A DNA stretch of 64,000 bases, from the NCBI RefSeq assembly GCF_002266855.1, contig NZ_NGJN01000004.1, positions 186,001 to 250,000 of the forward strand, written 5' to 3'. The notes beneath the pieces are model-generated. The model saw only the letters and a list, made by a program, of their open reading frames with translations. It ran no database searches and was not told the DNA's origin. Below are positions 6,988-16,376 of the stretch, piece by piece. Position numbers and translations under genes: made by a program. The stretch's first letter is position 1, and the number at the start of each line of letters is the position of its first letter. This stretch comes from Winogradskyella aurantia. GTDB taxonomy: Bacteria; Bacteroidota; Bacteroidia; Flavobacteriales; Flavobacteriaceae.

Positions 6988-9447
6988 TTGAATCTACTAC
7001 ATAAAACTAAAATTTGTTGGGTTATACTGCTGTTCTCGATTATTTCTCCTTTCAATAAGGGCAATGCACAAAACAAAAAAGCGCTTCATGTTGGGCGCGC
7101 TAAAAAAGCCCCAAAAATAGACGGTAATCTCAACGATGAAGTTTGGCAAAATGCTGAAATAGCTACTGGTTTTATTCAATTTGAACCAGATATTGGGAAT
7201 ATACGCCCTGAACATGAGAGAACCGAAGTTAAAATCACCTATAATGATAGAGCCATTTACGTAGCAGCGTATTTATATGACGACCCAGATAAAATAATGA
7301 AACAACTCACAGCTAGGGATGATTTTGGACAATCAGACTTCTTTAGGGTGGTTTTAAATCCTAATAACGATTCACAAAACGATACCGAATTTACTGTATT
7401 TAGCTCTGGTCAGCAATCAGATGCGATTGCCAATCCCAGCATAGGTACTGACAGAAGCTGGAATGCCGTTTGGCGGAGTGCGGTGAAAATAGTAAAGGAT
7501 GGTTGGACGGTTGAAATTGAAATTCCCTATAGAACGTTAAGATTTCCTGAACAAGACAATCCAATCTGGGGACTACAACTTCATCGCAACTTTAGGAGAG
7601 AACGCGCTCAGTATAGTTGGAATCCAATTGATCCAACAAAAGGTAACGTAGGCCTTTATCACGGTGAACTTATAGGTTTAAACAACCTGAAACCTCCTAT
7701 TAGACTTAATCTTTACCCCTTTTCGACAGGTATTGTAAATGATTTCGATGGTAAAACTACAACAGACTTAACCTTTGGAATGGACGTAAAATATGGTATT
7801 ACCGACAATTTTACATTAGATGCTACGCTGGTTCCAGACTTTAGCCAGGCGGGATTTGATAATATTGTTTTAAATCTTGGTCCCTTTGAACAGACCTTTG
7901 CTGAGCAACGACAGTTTTTTACAGAAGGGGTAGATTTATTTTCAAAAGGTGGTTTATTTTTCTCAAGACGTGTTGGAAATGCGCCTTCAGGTGACGTAGA
8001 ACTTGTAGAAAACGAGGTACTGAATCAGCCTGACGAGGTTAAGGTTCTCAATGCCGTTAAAGTCTCTGGACGAACAAAAAAAGGCTTGGGAATAGGTTTT
8101 TTCAATGCCATTACCGAAAAAACATTTGGAACCATAACTGACACCCTAACAGGTAATGAACGCTCCGTCGTAGTAGAACCTTTTGCTAATTATAATATTT
8201 TAGTAGTAGACCAACAGTTTAATGGGAACTCCGCGGTAAGCCTTATCAATACCAATGTTACTCGAAATGGTGAATTTAGGGATGCTAATGCCACTGCACT
8301 TGTGGCCAACTTAGTCAACAGAAGAAATACTTATCGCATTGATACCGAACTAAGAATGAGCAATGTGAATTATCAGAATGAAGGATGGGAGTCTGGTTTT
8401 AGCACTTTTTTTCGTGCCGCTAAAGTTCATGGTAATTTAAGGTATGGTTTCGCACATCGATTTGCAGACACTAAATACAATATAAACGATTTAGGATTAA
8501 ACCTTCGGAATAACCAAAACGACTTTGAAACAGACGTCTCATATCAAATCTTTAAACCTAGAGGGAAATTAAACAGTTATAGGATTAATGGCTTTTTTAA
8601 CTATAGACGACTCGTTGACCCCAATGTCTATGCACGAATGAATTTTGGTTCTACATATAGGGCAACTACGAGAAAATTGGATTCTTATGGCTTTCGCTTA
8701 AATATAGAACCTGGCAAGCAATATGATTATTTTGAATCTCGTGATGGTCGATTTTTTATTTACGAAAACTTCATTAGTACCGGTGCTAACGTATCGACTA
8801 ATTACAATCGCACTTTTGCTATTGATTTAAGGGCAAACATAGGTACACTATTTGAAACGGGAAGAGATCTGTTTACCTATGATTTTGAGATAGAGCCTAG
8901 AGTAAGGGTTAATGATCACTTATTACTGATATACCAACTTAACTTTGATTACAGAAATGGAGATCGTGGGTATGCCACAAGCGAAAACGACGAGGCTATT
9001 TTCGGTGAGCGAAATAGACAGAGGGTAACGAATTCATTAAGAGGGAATTATAATTTTAATCCTTTTCATTCCTTAGGGCTAACTTTTAGACATTATTGGG
9101 ATACCGTAGCATACGATGATGAATTATTTACACTGTTAGATAATGGCCGTTTAACTACCGATTCTGGATATACCGTGGATAACGTTAGTGATAATCCGAA
9201 TATCAACTTTAGTACTTGGAATATAGATTTAAATTATTCATGGCAATTTGTACAAGGTAGTTTTTTAACCTTTTTATATCGCAATCAACTTTTCAGTAAT
9301 GACGAAAATGTTGAGGACAATTTTACCGACAGTTTAGATCTATTGTTCAATCAACCCGTGCAACATACATTTTCATTGAGATTACAGTATTTTATAGACT
9401 ATCGCGGTATAAAATCAATTTTCAAGAAAAATAAAAAGGCTTCCTAA
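6988..9447 (+). CDS. DUF5916 protein with CBM9-like N-terminal domain
   Basis: The 819-residue product has a signal peptide (ILLFSIISPFNKGNAQ) and an N-terminal carbohydrate-binding family 9-like domain at about 35-230, with KIDGNLNDEVWQNAE and TEVKITYNDRAIYVAAY. A long C-terminal region of alternating strands (about 240-810) resembles an outer-membrane beta-barrel. This is the DUF5916 architecture. Members are surface or outer-membrane proteins of unknown role. Only a TTG start is available: the frame is closed by TGA at 6949-6951 and holds no ATG before the signal peptide. Confidence 0.85.
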   Translation: MNLLHKTKICWVILLFSIISPFNKGNAQNKKALHVGRAKKAPKIDGNLNDEVWQNAEIATGFIQFEPDIGNIRPEHERTEVKITYNDRAIYVAAYLYDDPDKIMKQLTARDDFGQSDFFRVVLNPNNDSQNDTEFTVFSSGQQSDAIANPSIGTDRSWNAVWRSAVKIVKDGWTVEIEIPYRTLRFPEQDNPIWGLQLHRNFRRERAQYSWNPIDPTKGNVGLYHGELIGLNNLKPPIRLNLYPFSTGIVNDFDGKTTTDLTFGMDVKYGITDNFTLDATLVPDFSQAGFDNIVLNLGPFEQTFAEQRQFFTEGVDLFSKGGLFFSRRVGNAPSGDVELVENEVLNQPDEVKVLNAVKVSGRTKKGLGIGFFNAITEKTFGTITDTLTGNERSVVVEPFANYNILVVDQQFNGNSAVSLINTNVTRNGEFRDANATALVANLVNRRNTYRIDTELRMSNVNYQNEGWESGFSTFFRAAKVHGNLRYGFAHRFADTKYNINDLGLNLRNNQNDFETDVSYQIFKPRGKLNSYRINGFFNYRRLVDPNVYARMNFGSTYRATTRKLDSYGFRLNIEPGKQYDYFESRDGRFFIYENFISTGANVSTNYNRTFAIDLRANIGTLFETGRDLFTYDFEIEPRVRVNDHLLLIYQLNFDYRNGDRGYATSENDEAIFGERNRQRVTNSLRGNYNFNPFHSLGLTFRHYWDTVAYDDELFTLLDNGRLTTDSGYTVDNVSDNPNINFSTWNIDLNYSWQFVQGSFLTFLYRNQLFSNDENVEDNFTDSLDLLFNQPVQHTFSLRLQYFIDYRGIKSIFKKNKKAS

Positions 9448-9484
9448 TTGTGGATTTATGGTTTAAATACTATTTTCACATTCT

Positions 9485-10156
9485 ATGAATCCAATCATCA
9501 AAGCTAAAGCCATCTATAAATCCTACGGGGATTTACAGGTCCTAAGAGGAGTTGATATTGACATCCAAGAAAGTGAAGTCATTTCTATTGTTGGGGCCTC
9601 TGGCGCCGGGAAAACAACATTACTTCAAATCCTTGGTACTTTAGATAAACCCGATTATAATTCTGACACGGAACTCATTATAAACGGACAATCTATAAAA
9701 TCCTTAAACGACAAAGCCCTTGCTAAATTTAGAAATCAGCATATCGGTTTTATATTTCAATTTCATCAACTCCTACCGGAGTTCACCGCCTTAGAAAATG
9801 TATGTATACCTTCCTTTATAGGCAAACATGATAGGTCTAAGACCGAAAATAGGGCCAAGGAGTTATTGGACTATCTAGGCCTAAGTGAGCGTTTCGACCA
9901 CAAACCCAACAGCCTTTCAGGTGGTGAGCAACAGCGTGTTGCTGTGGCAAGAGCGCTTATTAATAACCCAAATATTATTTTTGCCGATGAGCCTTCAGGT
10001 AATTTAGATAGTGAATCGGCAGAACAACTACACAAGCTCTTTTTTGATTTACGGGACAGGTTTAATCAAACTTTTGTAATTGTCACCCACAACCAAGACT
10101 TAGCCAATATGGCGGATAGAAAATTGAATATGATTGATGGTTTAATTTCGAAATAA
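9485..10156 (+). CDS. lolD: Lipoprotein-releasing ABC transporter ATPase
   Basis: This 223-residue ATPase carries Walker A GASGAGKT at residues 37-44, the signature LSGGEQQR near 144, and Walker [10 protein letters not shown] near 164-172. Its layout is that of the LolD/MacB/FtsE group; the segment [16 protein letters not shown] is typical of LolD. With LolC/E-type permeases it would extract lipoproteins from the inner membrane for delivery to the outer membrane. No permease gene is adjacent, as often seen in Flavobacteriia. It starts 37 bp after the DUF5916 gene. Confidence 0.85.
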   Translation: MNPIIKAKAIYKSYGDLQVLRGVDIDIQESEVISIVGASGAGKTTLLQILGTLDKPDYNSDTELIINGQSIKSLNDKALAKFRNQHIGFIFQFHQLLPEFTALENVCIPSFIGKHDRSKTENRAKELLDYLGLSERFDHKPNSLSGGEQQRVAVARALINNPNIIFADEPSGNLDSESAEQLHKLFFDLRDRFNQTFVIVTHNQDLANMADRKLNMIDGLISK

Positions 10157-10234
10157 ATCAAACATAGACTTATACTGAGTTTTACACTGGTAGGTTTTAA
10201 TGCATTATTTTTAATTTTTTGGAATCTGATTAAT

Positions 10235-11302
10235 ATGACCTTAAAGACGTCATTATCCTATAGACTTTTGTTTTTTGTGCTGTACTTCTGCCCTGCCAAC
10301 CTTGTATTTTCTCAAAACATTAGACCTTACGATTTGGAGAAGCAAGCAGCCCATGCCGAATTAAAGGGTTATGACGCCTCGTACAGGGTAAATTACTTTG
10401 AAAATATTATAATACGTTCCTTCATTACATCAGATATTGCTAATTTTCAATTTAGAAGTTCTGATGGACAAAGGACTTTTGATTTGGTTCCAGCTGCAGA
10501 ATATCTCCTTGGCCTTTCACTTGATTATAAATGGATAGCATTAGAAGTTTCATTTGCCCCAGCATTTAGGCAAACAGATGCCATTGAAGATCTATCAAAT
10601 AGCAGTTCATTAAGGCTTGGCCTTAATTTTTTCTATTCCGATCAATTACGACAAGAGTTCAGTTATACAAGACTAGTGGGGTTCATTAATACTAATTCGG
10701 AAACTGGATTGAGTGACAGGCTAAGATTATTGAACAATACGGAGTTACAGACCATAAGAGGAAGCACCTATTATATAGCCAACAAAAATTTTTCATTTAG
10801 ATCTCATTACGCACAAACAGAACGACAGTTGAGAAGCGCAGGAAGTCTAATACCAAAATTGACATACACCTACAGTATCACAGACCCAAACCTCGAAATT
10901 CCTGTTGAAACCATAAATACCGCTCAATTAAAAAGCTTTGATTTAATTTTTCAAATGGGTTATTTGTACACCTTTGTGGCCAAAGAAAAATGGTTTGCTA
11001 CCATTGGGGTTCATCCGGGTGTTGGCTATAATAGTGCTCGATACGAATTTTTGGACCAATCTAATCAATTGTTCAATAATATATCCTTCGCTTTTGACAG
11101 TGAGTTAAAATTTGGATATAACTCGTACCGTTGGTTTTTCGGGGTTGGTGGTAATTGGAGAAATTTTAATATACTCAATAACGAAGCCAATCAATTGAAT
11201 CGGGATAATTCATATCTAGAGGCTTATTTGGGATTTCGATTTAATGACAATAAACCTATGCGCAAATTCTTTGGGTGGTTTGAAGATCATTTAGGGTTTT
11301 AA
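10235..11302 (+). CDS. DUF4421-like exported protein, probable beta-barrel
   Basis: A 355-residue protein with a clear signal peptide (hydrophobic LLFFVLYFCPANLVFSQ, cleavage near residue 27). The remainder alternates short amphipathic strands, for example EYLLGLSLDYKWIALEVSFAP and LRLGLNFFYSDQLRQEF, and ends YLEAYLGFRFNDNKPMRKFFGWFEDHLGF-like. This pattern fits the DUF4421 family of Bacteroidota outer-membrane proteins; the family call is from memory. It has its own leader of 78 bp after lolD. Substrate and role are unknown. Confidence 0.65.
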   Translation: MTLKTSLSYRLLFFVLYFCPANLVFSQNIRPYDLEKQAAHAELKGYDASYRVNYFENIIIRSFITSDIANFQFRSSDGQRTFDLVPAAEYLLGLSLDYKWIALEVSFAPAFRQTDAIEDLSNSSSLRLGLNFFYSDQLRQEFSYTRLVGFINTNSETGLSDRLRLLNNTELQTIRGSTYYIANKNFSFRSHYAQTERQLRSAGSLIPKLTYTYSITDPNLEIPVETINTAQLKSFDLIFQMGYLYTFVAKEKWFATIGVHPGVGYNSARYEFLDQSNQLFNNISFAFDSELKFGYNSYRWFFGVGGNWRNFNILNNEANQLNRDNSYLEAYLGFRFNDNKPMRKFFGWFEDHLGF

Positions 11303-11370
11303 TAATATAACACCGCGCTCTATAGGCAATTTTACCTCTTTCAAAATAGAGTTAGGCGATTAGATTTATG

Positions 11371-11378
11371 TAAATTTG
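11371..11378 (+). promoter_or_regulatory. TAnnTTTG promoter box upstream of fumC
   Basis: TAAATTTG matches the Bacteroidota promoter element and lies 26 bp before the fumC ATG at 11405. The last base of the box overlaps a GTG that could be read as an earlier start; a promoter at this place argues against that start. Confidence 0.5.
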
Positions 11379-11404
11379 TGTATCATTTCTTAAAATCAAG
11401 TACT

Positions 11405-12802
11405 ATGTCGTTTAGAATAGAAAAAGATACCATGGGAGAAGTTAAAGTTCCCGCAGATAAGCTCTGGGGTGCGCAAACGGAACGCTCTCGAAATAATTTT
11501 AAAATTGGTGCGCCAGCATCTATGCCCTTAGAAATTGTTTATGGTTTTGCCTATTTAAAAAAAGCTGCTGCTTATACCAACTATGAGCTGGATGTATTAC
11601 CTAAGGAAAAACGCGATTTAATTGCTGAGGTTTGTGATGAAATTTTAGAAGGCAAACACGATAATCAGTTTCCACTGGTTATTTGGCAAACTGGTTCTGG
11701 AACTCAGAGTAATATGAACGTAAATGAGGTTATAGCCAATAGGGCCCATCAACTTGCCGGTAAAGTAATTGGGGAAGGTGAAAAAACCATTCAACCTAAT
11801 GATGATGTCAATAAATCCCAATCCTCCAACGATACTTTCCCTACTGGAATGCATATTGCAGCCTATAAAAAAGTTGTGGAAACGACTATTCCAGGCGTTA
11901 TTCAACTAAGAAATACCCTGCATAAGAAATCTTTGGAATTTAAGGATGTGGTTAAAATTGGCCGCACCCACCTCATGGATGCTACGCCCTTAACCTTAGG
12001 TCAAGAATTTTCAGGATATGTCTCGCAATTAGATCACGGTTTAAAGGCCTTAGAATCGACATTATCTCACCTGAGTGAGCTAGCATTAGGAGGAACTGCC
12101 GTAGGTACTGGCCTAAATACGCCAGAGGGCTACGATATTTTGGTCGCTAAGTATATTGCAGAATTTACAGGCTTACCTTTTGTCACTGCCCAAAATAAAT
12201 TTGAAGCTCTTGCAGCGCACGATGCCATTGTAGAAACCCATGGTGCATTGAAACAGTTGGCTGTTTCCTTAAATAAAATTGCCAATGATATACGGATGAT
12301 GGCTTCTGGTCCCCGTTCAGGAATTGGAGAAATCATTATTCCTGCTAATGAACCGGGAAGTTCCATTATGCCAGGAAAGGTAAACCCAACACAGTGTGAA
12401 GCCTTAACCATGGTTTGTGCCCAAGTAATGGGTAACGATGTTGCTATTTCCGTTGGTGGTACCCAAGGCCACTACGAATTGAATGTGTTTAAACCTGTAA
12501 TGGCCGCTAATATTTTACAATCGGCCCAATTGTTAGGTGATGCCTGTGTTAGTTTCGATGAAAATTGCGCTGTCGGTATAGAACCCAACTACAAGGTTAT
12601 TGAACAATTATTGAACAATTCCTTAATGTTAGTAACGGCCTTAAACACAAAAATAGGTTACTATAAAGCTGCTGAAATTGCTAATACCGCTCATAAAAAT
12701 GGCACCACCTTAAAAGAAGAGGCTATCAACCTAGGGTACGTATCCGCTGAGGAATATGATGAATGGGTTAAACCAGAAGATATGGTAGGAAGCTTGAGGT
12801 AA
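11405..12802 (+). CDS. fumC: Class II fumarate hydratase
   Basis: From the ATG at 11405 the protein has 465 residues, the normal FumC length. It carries the superfamily signature [13 protein letters not shown] near residue 317, the segment [14 protein letters not shown], and the [11 protein letters not shown] block. It interconverts fumarate and malate in the TCA cycle without an iron-sulphur cluster, in the cytoplasm. A GTG nine codons upstream would overlap the promoter box and is not preferred. The gene is monocistronic, with a terminator 50 bp after the stop. Confidence 0.95.
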   Translation: MSFRIEKDTMGEVKVPADKLWGAQTERSRNNFKIGAPASMPLEIVYGFAYLKKAAAYTNYELDVLPKEKRDLIAEVCDEILEGKHDNQFPLVIWQTGSGTQSNMNVNEVIANRAHQLAGKVIGEGEKTIQPNDDVNKSQSSNDTFPTGMHIAAYKKVVETTIPGVIQLRNTLHKKSLEFKDVVKIGRTHLMDATPLTLGQEFSGYVSQLDHGLKALESTLSHLSELALGGTAVGTGLNTPEGYDILVAKYIAEFTGLPFVTAQNKFEALAAHDAIVETHGALKQLAVSLNKIANDIRMMASGPRSGIGEIIIPANEPGSSIMPGKVNPTQCEALTMVCAQVMGNDVAISVGGTQGHYELNVFKPVMAANILQSAQLLGDACVSFDENCAVGIEPNYKVIEQLLNNSLMLVTALNTKIGYYKAAEIANTAHKNGTTLKEEAINLGYVSAEEYDEWVKPEDMVGSLR

Positions 12803-12851
12803 ACTAAATTCCTTTGTTTATAAACCGAGTAAGGTCTGAAAAAGACTAAGA

Positions 12852-12880
12852 CGCGAGTTAGAAATAACTGGCGTTTTTTT
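12852..12880 (+). terminator. Terminator after fumC
   Basis: CGCGAGTTA at 12852-12860 and TAACTGGCG at 12865-12873 form a stem with one internal mismatch around a GAAA loop, followed by seven T residues. Confidence 0.8.
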
Positions 12881-12920
12881 ATATTCAAAAAAATAACAAT
12901 CTTTACAAAAAGCTATTGTT

Positions 12921-14159
12921 ATGTCTATACTAATAAAAAACATAAAGCAATTAGTACAAGTGCATAAGCACAACGTAACCATTGTTAAAGGCAAGGATAT
13001 GAAAACACTTCCAATCCTTGAAAATGCTTATTTATACATAGAAAATGATACCATCATAGAGTTTGGTAAAATGGAAGATTGTGATGGCTTTGAACCTGAA
13101 ACTATTATCGATGCTACAGGTAAATTAGTATTGCCATCATGGTGCGACTCTCACACTCATCTCGTCTTTGCTAGGAATAGAGCCAATGAATTTATAGACC
13201 GTATCAATGGACTCAGTTATGCAGAAATCGCTAGCCGTGGAGGCGGTATTCTAAACTCAGCCAAACATCTCCAAGACGCATCTGAACAAGCTCTGTATGA
13301 ATCTTCTATGAAACGATTAGATGAGTTGATTAACATGGGAACTGGAGCGGTTGAAATAAAAACTGGGTACGGGCTAACAGTGGAATCCGAACTTAAGATG
13401 CTAAAGGTCATCAGACGTCTAAAACGCGATAGCCTAGCCTTGATAAAACCAACTTTATTGGCAGCGCATGCTATTCCTGAAGATTATAAAAACAAAAAAG
13501 AGGATTATATAAAACTCATAATCGACCAGCTTATTCCAAAAGCGGCAAAGTTAAATATCGCTAACTATATAGATGTATTTTGTGAAGTAGGCTATTTTCA
13601 TATTGAGGAGACGGAAGCGATATTAAAAGCAGGTCAGAACTATAATCTTCAGCCTAAAATCCATGTGAATCAATTTAATGTCATAGGCGGTGTGGCATTG
13701 GGTGTAAAATACAATGCGCGCTCTGTGGACCACCTCGAGGAATTGGATAAGAGTGATATTAAAGCTCTGAAAGGCAGCGATACTATGCCTGTTGCCTTAC
13801 CAGGATGCTCCTATTTTTTGGGTATTCCCTACACACCTGCAAGAGATTTGATTGACGCAGGGCTGCCATTGGCCATCGCATCAGATTTTAATCCTGGATC
13901 AGCACCTAGCGGCAATATGAATTTTATTGTAAGTGCAGCTTGCGTTAAACTGAAAATGACTCCTGAAGAAGCTATAAATGCAGCAACAATAAATGGTGCC
14001 TACGCTATGGGCATAAGTAATATGTACGGCAGTATAACACGGGGAAAAAAGGCAAATGTCTTTATAACAAAACCATTGAACCATTACAGCGAGATTCCTT
14101 ATGCCTTTGCCCATAATCCCATAGAGCAAGTCATTATAAATGGTCAGATATGGCAATAA
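12921..14159 (+). CDS. hutI: Imidazolonepropionase
   Basis: This 412-residue amidohydrolase-family protein has the metal-binding DSHTHLVFA near residue 75, RGGGI, KTGYGL, and the later HVNQFN, SVDHLEEL and ASDFNPGSAPSGNM segments typical of HutI. It hydrolyses imidazolonepropionate to formiminoglutamate, the third step of histidine degradation, in the cytoplasm. The partner hutG lies 1 kb downstream on the same strand with an opposing gene between. hutH and hutU are not in the window. Confidence 0.93.
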   Translation: MSILIKNIKQLVQVHKHNVTIVKGKDMKTLPILENAYLYIENDTIIEFGKMEDCDGFEPETIIDATGKLVLPSWCDSHTHLVFARNRANEFIDRINGLSYAEIASRGGGILNSAKHLQDASEQALYESSMKRLDELINMGTGAVEIKTGYGLTVESELKMLKVIRRLKRDSLALIKPTLLAAHAIPEDYKNKKEDYIKLIIDQLIPKAAKLNIANYIDVFCEVGYFHIEETEAILKAGQNYNLQPKIHVNQFNVIGGVALGVKYNARSVDHLEELDKSDIKALKGSDTMPVALPGCSYFLGIPYTPARDLIDAGLPLAIASDFNPGSAPSGNMNFIVSAACVKLKMTPEEAINAATINGAYAMGISNMYGSITRGKKANVFITKPLNHYSEIPYAFAHNPIEQVIINGQIWQ

Positions 14160-14190
14160 AAAATCCGGAAACAACATAGTGCTTCCGGAT
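14157..14190 (-). terminator. Minus-strand terminator between hutI and the coiled-coil gene
   Basis: ATCCGGAA at 14163-14170 and TTCCGGAT at 14183-14190 form an 8-bp stem with a 12-base loop. Read on the minus strand it runs into a T tract complementary to the A-run next to the hutI stop codon, so it best serves the gene at 14212-15096. Confidence 0.7.
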
Positions 14191-14211
14191 GATATAGGTA
14201 TTGTGCTTAAA

Positions 14212-15096
14212 TTATTTCAGTTCAAACTCTGAGCTAGAAATCAATTCCTTTTCATTAAAAACGTTGATTTGATAACGTCCTTTTTCAAATTTCTCATCTA
14301 GTACAGAAATATACTCACAGACATTTAAGTTTCTGTTTTCATAATTAAAACGACTGATTAGACTGTAATTAAGAACTTGGTCTTCAAATTGTATTTGATC
14401 GTTAGATCCCAACACATTATTTTTTGGGTCAATAACCTGAACATACAACTCTTTATCTCCAGGTTCTGCTAATGCATTCTTAGCAACAGTAAAGCAAACC
14501 TTTATTTTATCACTGCGACTTGCGCGCTCTGTTGGTATTTGTTTACCGCTTCTTCTCTCGATAACACCCATACCTTTAAGTCCAACCGTTTGTAGCACTG
14601 CTGCATCCTTCACCACACCTGCTAATTCAGTATTTTGCACCAATAACGAATCTGTAAACATGGTACGTTCTGCTAACTGAACTTGAGTACTATCTAATGA
14701 TGTAGCCAAAAGCTCGTTTTCTACTTTTAATCTGTCATTTTCAGCTAAGAGTTCATCCATTTCTTCCTGCAGAGCTAAGAACTTTTTCTTGTATCTCCAT
14801 AGGCTATTTACACTATTCTGAGATATCTTCAAGGAATCCATTAAGCCTTGAATGCGCTCTCTGGCCTCAATTAAATCCTCGTTTGCAACTTGATTCTCTG
14901 CAATGGCGGCATCGTACTGTTTTGCCATATTGTTCAAATCGTTCATTACCTGTTGTTTCTCATTTACTAAGGTGCGTTCAGTTTCTTGCTTATCTTTGTA
15001 AAGCTTGGAAGCGTAAAATGCAGTTCCTAGAAATAAGACTAATAAGATTCCTAATCCTACCTTTAGTCCTAAACTTGTTTTTTGTGAACCTTCCAT
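14212..15096 (-). CDS. Membrane-anchored coiled-coil protein, unknown
   Basis: The 294-residue product has an N-terminal membrane anchor (about residues 11-30), a long coiled coil (about 35-165) rich in Gln, Glu, Leu and Asn heptads, and a C-terminal globular part (about 185-294) with KIKVCFTVAKNALAEPGDKELYVQV that looks like a beta-sandwich. With an uncleaved anchor it would project into the periplasm. It lies between hutI and hutG on the opposite strand and has its own terminator. I do not know its function; the arrangement resembles periplasmic spacer proteins but no family is claimed. Confidence 0.7.
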   Translation of the reverse strand: MEGSQKTSLGLKVGLGILLVLFLGTAFYASKLYKDKQETERTLVNEKQQVMNDLNNMAKQYDAAIAENQVANEDLIEARERIQGLMDSLKISQNSVNSLWRYKKKFLALQEEMDELLAENDRLKVENELLATSLDSTQVQLAERTMFTDSLLVQNTELAGVVKDAAVLQTVGLKGMGVIERRSGKQIPTERASRSDKIKVCFTVAKNALAEPGDKELYVQVIDPKNNVLGSNDQIQFEDQVLNYSLISRFNYENRNLNVCEYISVLDEKFEKGRYQINVFNEKELISSSEFELK

Positions 15097-15195
15097 AAAA
15101 TTTAATTTTAAATTATTGTTAATCGTTTTTTTAAATTCATTGAGGAATTTAGAGACTGAAATAAATTGTTATTTTTAGCTATTATACATATCCAA

Positions 15196-16215
15196 ATGAA
15201 AAACTTCAACCTGTTCACACCTAAAGATTGCGCTAAACTTATAAACGTGCGCAAAGGAGAGTCAAAATTTGGAGAACATATTCAGTTAATCCCTAACCTC
15301 ACTAACATATACGATTCAATTTCTGTTTTAGATGTTGACTATGTAGTTTTTGGAATTAAAGAAGACATCGGAATTTTTGCAAATTACGGAAAACCAGGGG
15401 CTTCAAGAGCTTGGGATGCTACCGTAAAAGTTTTGTTAAACGTCCAAAATAACAGATTTAACCAAGCCGATAAGGTTTTGATATTAGGACATTTGGAATA
15501 TTCGGGGTTAAAAGAAGCCTTAACCAAACCAGGTTTGTCGCATAAAAAAAGTATTAAAGAAGCTCGAAAAATGGTCGAGGAGATTGATAAGGACGTAACG
15601 TATTTGGTGAACTGTATTATTAGGGCCGGCAAAACGCCTGTGATTATTGGAGGAGGCCACAATAATAGCTACGGAAACATAAAAGGTGCCGCGTTAGCCT
15701 TGAACAAAAAAATAAATGTTGTCAATTTTGATGCCCATTCAGATTTTAGACCTGAAGAGGGTAGACATAGCGGAAATGGTTTTAGTTATGCTTATGCTGA
15801 GGGATTTTTAAAATATTACTTCATCTTTGGACTTCATAAAAATTACACTTCTGAATCTCTGTTTAAAACTTTAAATAAGTTAAAGGATATACAATATGCC
15901 TCTTATGAGGACATGGAGCTAAACACTACACTCGGTTTTCAAGAAGCCCTAGAGGCTGGTTTAAAGCATGTTAATAACAGCCTTTTTGGTCTTGAGGTTG
16001 ATTGTGATGCTATAGAGCGAATGCCCAGTTCTGCAATGACACCTTCTGGATTTAGCAGTTTACAAGCGAGACAATTTGTGAACTTTTTTGCCAAGCAACC
16101 AAATGTGACTTACTTACATATTTGTGAGGCTGCACCAACTAAAAAGACGGAAAGCCAAGTTGGTAAAATGATCAGTTATCTCATTACCGATTTTATAAGA
16201 GCTAAGGAAAATTAA
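15196..16215 (+). CDS. hutG: Formimidoylglutamase (arginase/agmatinase family)
   Basis: From the ATG at 15196 the protein has 339 residues. Metal-binding motifs of the ureohydrolase superfamily are present: GGGHN at residues 152-156, DAHSD at 179-183, and VDCD with Asp269 and Asp271. The first motif has Asn where many members have Asp (GGGHD); I recall this as usual in the Bacteroidota branch. The likely reaction is formiminoglutamate to glutamate and formamide, following HutI, whose gene is nearby. A TTG 30 bp upstream could extend the protein but is less likely. Confidence 0.8.
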   Translation: MKNFNLFTPKDCAKLINVRKGESKFGEHIQLIPNLTNIYDSISVLDVDYVVFGIKEDIGIFANYGKPGASRAWDATVKVLLNVQNNRFNQADKVLILGHLEYSGLKEALTKPGLSHKKSIKEARKMVEEIDKDVTYLVNCIIRAGKTPVIIGGGHNNSYGNIKGAALALNKKINVVNFDAHSDFRPEEGRHSGNGFSYAYAEGFLKYYFIFGLHKNYTSESLFKTLNKLKDIQYASYEDMELNTTLGFQEALEAGLKHVNNSLFGLEVDCDAIERMPSSAMTPSGFSSLQARQFVNFFAKQPNVTYLHICEAAPTKKTESQVGKMISYLITDFIRAKEN

Positions 16216-16376
16216 GGTTAATCAATTTAGCAAGGTTCCCCTAGACCGTCCCATCTTTCGCGAAGTTACATTCTAAAGAAAATCCTATTAAACACCTTTT
16301 TTGTTTATAATGTTATTCTAGAATTCTGAGGGTTTTATTCAATGGTTGTTATTGGGTACCGAAGCTAAAGTCAATT

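Noticed and set aside
12130..12411. 93-codon minus-strand frame inside fumC
   Set aside because: It is the complement of a conserved enzyme core and has no family resemblance.
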